Positions 62,529 to 64,000 of a stretch of DNA of 64,000 bases are shown here, in pieces. This stretch comes from Flaccisagitta enflata. Lineage: Eukaryota > Chaetognatha > Sagittoidea > Aphragmophora. The stretch covers positions 56,172,001-56,236,000 of the forward strand of contig OZ231126.1 of NCBI GenBank assembly GCA_965153355.1, in the 5' to 3' direction. How positions within the stretch are numbered: position 1 is the first letter of the stretch; each line of letters begins with the position of its first letter. Below the pieces are notes generated by a model, which was not told the DNA's origin, searched no databases, and saw only the letters and a list, made by a program, of their open reading frames with translations. Both the position numbers and the translations under genes were made by a program.

Positions 62529-63167
62529 TTTTCTATTCGAACAATTTCATTCGCTGGCAATTTTTATCGTTCAGATCTCTCGTAATGATATCGAAGCAGA
62601 CAAATGATCATCCTTTTTTTAACATGTACAAAAGAGTGAGAAAAAAAAAAGAAATTGAAAAAAAAAGAGAAAATACAGAAAGGAGATATAAAAAGAGAGG
62701 AGAAAAATGGAATAAAACGACTAATTTTGCGGGGAGGGATTTTTCTTTTCTTTTAAAGAGGACCTCCTCGTTGCCTCTCAAGCTCATTTCAACCGGCCTA
62801 ATCTCCTTTTCCTTTACCCGAAGGAACCCCCTTCCTGTTTCTTGAATTGTTTTCTGTTTTGTCCTATTCGTCATCATCTCCTGTTAGTCCTGTATGTGTC
62901 AATTACCTTACAAAATTGCCTAAAAACATATATATAGTCTTTGGCCTTGATCGTGATGTTGCCATGTTATAGTTTTACTGGATCATTGGTAATGAGACGT
63001 GTTAAAGCAAAACAAAACATAAAGAAAAAGTGCTAAGCTCACCATCTGTATATTGTCAATTTGAGCTTAATAAAAACACTGACGATTAGTGGCTTCCTTC
63101 CCTTCATTTGACCCTATTTGATATCCCCTTCTACGCTCTTTTCATGAATCCTCATTTCAACCCACAA
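62525..63167. other. no gene recognised
   Basis: Unique A/T-rich sequence without a supported gene. Confidence 0.5.
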
Positions 63168-63662
63168 TAGTCGCAAAAGCGTTAGATGGTCAGCGGTACC
63201 CGTGCCCTGCTTCAGTGGGTTGTGGTTGAAGTTGAGGGGGGAGCAGGGCAGCGGCCCCAAAGGGGTCGATGACCTATGCTTTCACACATATGGGGAATTT
63301 TCTCCTCCTTCTCCTTCTTCTTCTCCTCCTCCGCACCCCCCTCCCCCCAGCCTCCAGGCCCATATCTCAGCCTGGAGGCCCATATCCCAGCCTCGAGGCC
63401 CAAATCCCAGTCTTGAGGCCCAAATCCCTAGAGACTGGAATCTGGGCCTTAGGGTTGGGATTTGGGCCTTGAGGGTGGGATTTGGGCCTCAAGACTGGGA
63501 TTTGGGCCTCGAGGCTGGGATATGGGCCTCCAGGCTGAGATATGGGCCTGGAGGCTGGGGGGAGGGGGGTACGAAGAAGGAGAAGAAGGAGAAGGAGAAG
63601 GAGGAGAAAATTCCCCATATGTGTGAAAGCATAGGTCATCGACCCCTTCGGGGCCGCTGCCC
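63168..63662 (+). mobile_element. PAL family element, full copy
   Basis: TAGTC, hairpin CGC-AAAA-GCG, ATGGTCAGCGGTACCCGTGC, AGCAGGGCAGCGGCCCCAAA, GACCTATGCTTTCACACATA, an inverting core of CCAGCCTCGAGGCCCAAATC units, the mirrored GTGAAAGCATAGGTCATCGA and GGGGCCGCTGCCC, then an A run. The arms can pair over nearly the whole inner element. The least diverged copy here. Confidence 0.8.
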
Positions 63663-63820
63663 AAAAAAAGAAAAAAAAAAAGAATGAAAAGAGAATGAAA
63701 AGACGAAAAATCAGTTCGTGTGTGAAGACTTGATTCAGCTTAATAAGCTAAAAACTCCATCGGAGCTAATTGTCGACTCGTTAGCCTAAAGGACGCCGCC
63801 GCCGCCGCCGCCGCCTGAGA

Positions 63821-64000
63821 ATGGGACCGACTTTGCCATTGCTAGCAGTAGCAGCTGCAGCGGCGGTGATGACAGCGGCGTCGGTGGCGCCGTTCTCCAC
63901 CCTAGAAGTGGCAGCGTCGACTTCAACGTTGCAACAGCGTCAGCGTCAATCGTCAGTGGACGACGCAGCGCCGCTGGAACGGTGGTGGTGGAGGCGGAGG
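63821..64000 (+). CDS. possible secreted protein, 5' end only
   Basis: An open frame of 60 codons runs from ATG at 63821 off the window edge. The ATG has A at -3 and G at +4, a favourable initiation context, and an in-frame TAG lies upstream at 63782. The first 24 residues (MGPTLPLLAVAAAAVM...) form a hydrophobic Leu/Ala/Val stretch like a signal peptide. They are followed by a polar Ser/Thr/Gln/Arg-rich part. Composition changes here from A/T-rich to CpG-rich, with a (GCC)n run at 63794-63815 just upstream, as expected of a 5' exon. No domain is visible in so short a piece, so the protein is unidentified. A chance frame in GC-rich sequence is the alternative. Confidence 0.4.
   Translation, partial: MGPTLPLLAVAAAAAVMTAASVAPFSTLEVAASTSTLQQRQRQSSVDDAAPLERWWWRRR

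Noticed and set aside
63600-63662. Pol III B-box-like GGTCGATGACC in PAL ends, suggesting a SINE
   Set aside because: Poor match to the B box, no A box at proper spacing, and the ends are inverted repeats rather than a tRNA head with a tail.

Overview
This is a eukaryotic, almost certainly metazoan, genomic window with no confidently recognisable complete gene. Microsatellites cover roughly 15% of it by a rough tally of the tracts listed ((CT)n/(GA)n, (GT)n/(CA)n, (TTTC)n, (TCTG)n, (CATT)n, (GAA)n, (GTT)n). Much of the rest is small non-autonomous mobile elements, many nested inside each other. Nearly all long open frames here are translations of simple repeats. I cannot name the species; an invertebrate with a repeat-rich genome is an inference.

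Names used below. (1) HP family: over 20 copies, about 120-280 bp. A typical copy has a terminal hairpin of the AGTCGCGTGCACGCGACT type, a tetranucleotide array (GGTC/GTCC/GGTT), a core with CTCCTGCCCAAATG and CCCCTGCCCACCCGCACGCG, and an end GGCCTTGTT. The layout (terminal stem-loop, subterminal inverted repeat, central microsatellite) resembles Helitron/Helentron-derived HINE or 'pearl' elements. (2) PAL family: about 12 copies or fragments. One end is TAGTC plus a short hairpin, then ATGGTCAGCGGTACCCG and AGCAGGGCAGCGGCCCC, then a minisatellite core of about 20 bp units that flips orientation, then an inverted GGGGCCGCTGCCC end. (3) TA-flanked MITEs of 374-994 bp in several TIR families, Tc1/mariner-like. 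(4) Two copies of a hAT-like element of about 1.5 kb with perfect, different 8-bp target duplications. (5) Smaller families: a GAGCGG-array element, a CACTCAAGGCC palindromic element and a GGGTAGCCC palindromic element.

Layout. 1-10 kb: a 75-bp tandem duplication, PAL copies at 0.9 and 4.2 kb, a GAGCGG element at 2 kb, long (GTT), (CT) and (GT) arrays, and MITEs at 6.5 and 8.3 kb. 10-20 kb: a large PAL variant at 10.4-11.2 kb, then mostly microsatellites and degenerate HP copies. 20-31 kb: TTTC and CATT arrays, a compact PAL copy, a GAGCGG element split by a MITE, fold-back elements at 23.7-24.1 kb, very long GA arrays, and a MITE inside a GC-rich palindromic repeat. 31-41 kb: hAT copy 1 carrying a PAL element, a cluster of HP copies at 35-37.4 kb, and a PAL element split by a 994-bp MITE. 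41.6-46.6 kb: three tandem copies of a 1.8-kb unit in which one copy preserves an empty MITE site. 46.8-52 kb: another MITE and a 1.7-kb minisatellite of 30-bp units. 52-64 kb: microsatellites, a PAL variant, the inverted second hAT copy, a staged purine-rich array, and a last PAL copy. From 63.8 kb the sequence becomes CpG-rich and an open frame with a signal-peptide-like start runs off the edge; it is the best gene candidate.

The window shows mobile-element biology rather than a pathway: insertions into tandem-repeat cores, a PAL element carried inside a mobile hAT element, and terminal hairpins whose stems vary while pairing is kept.
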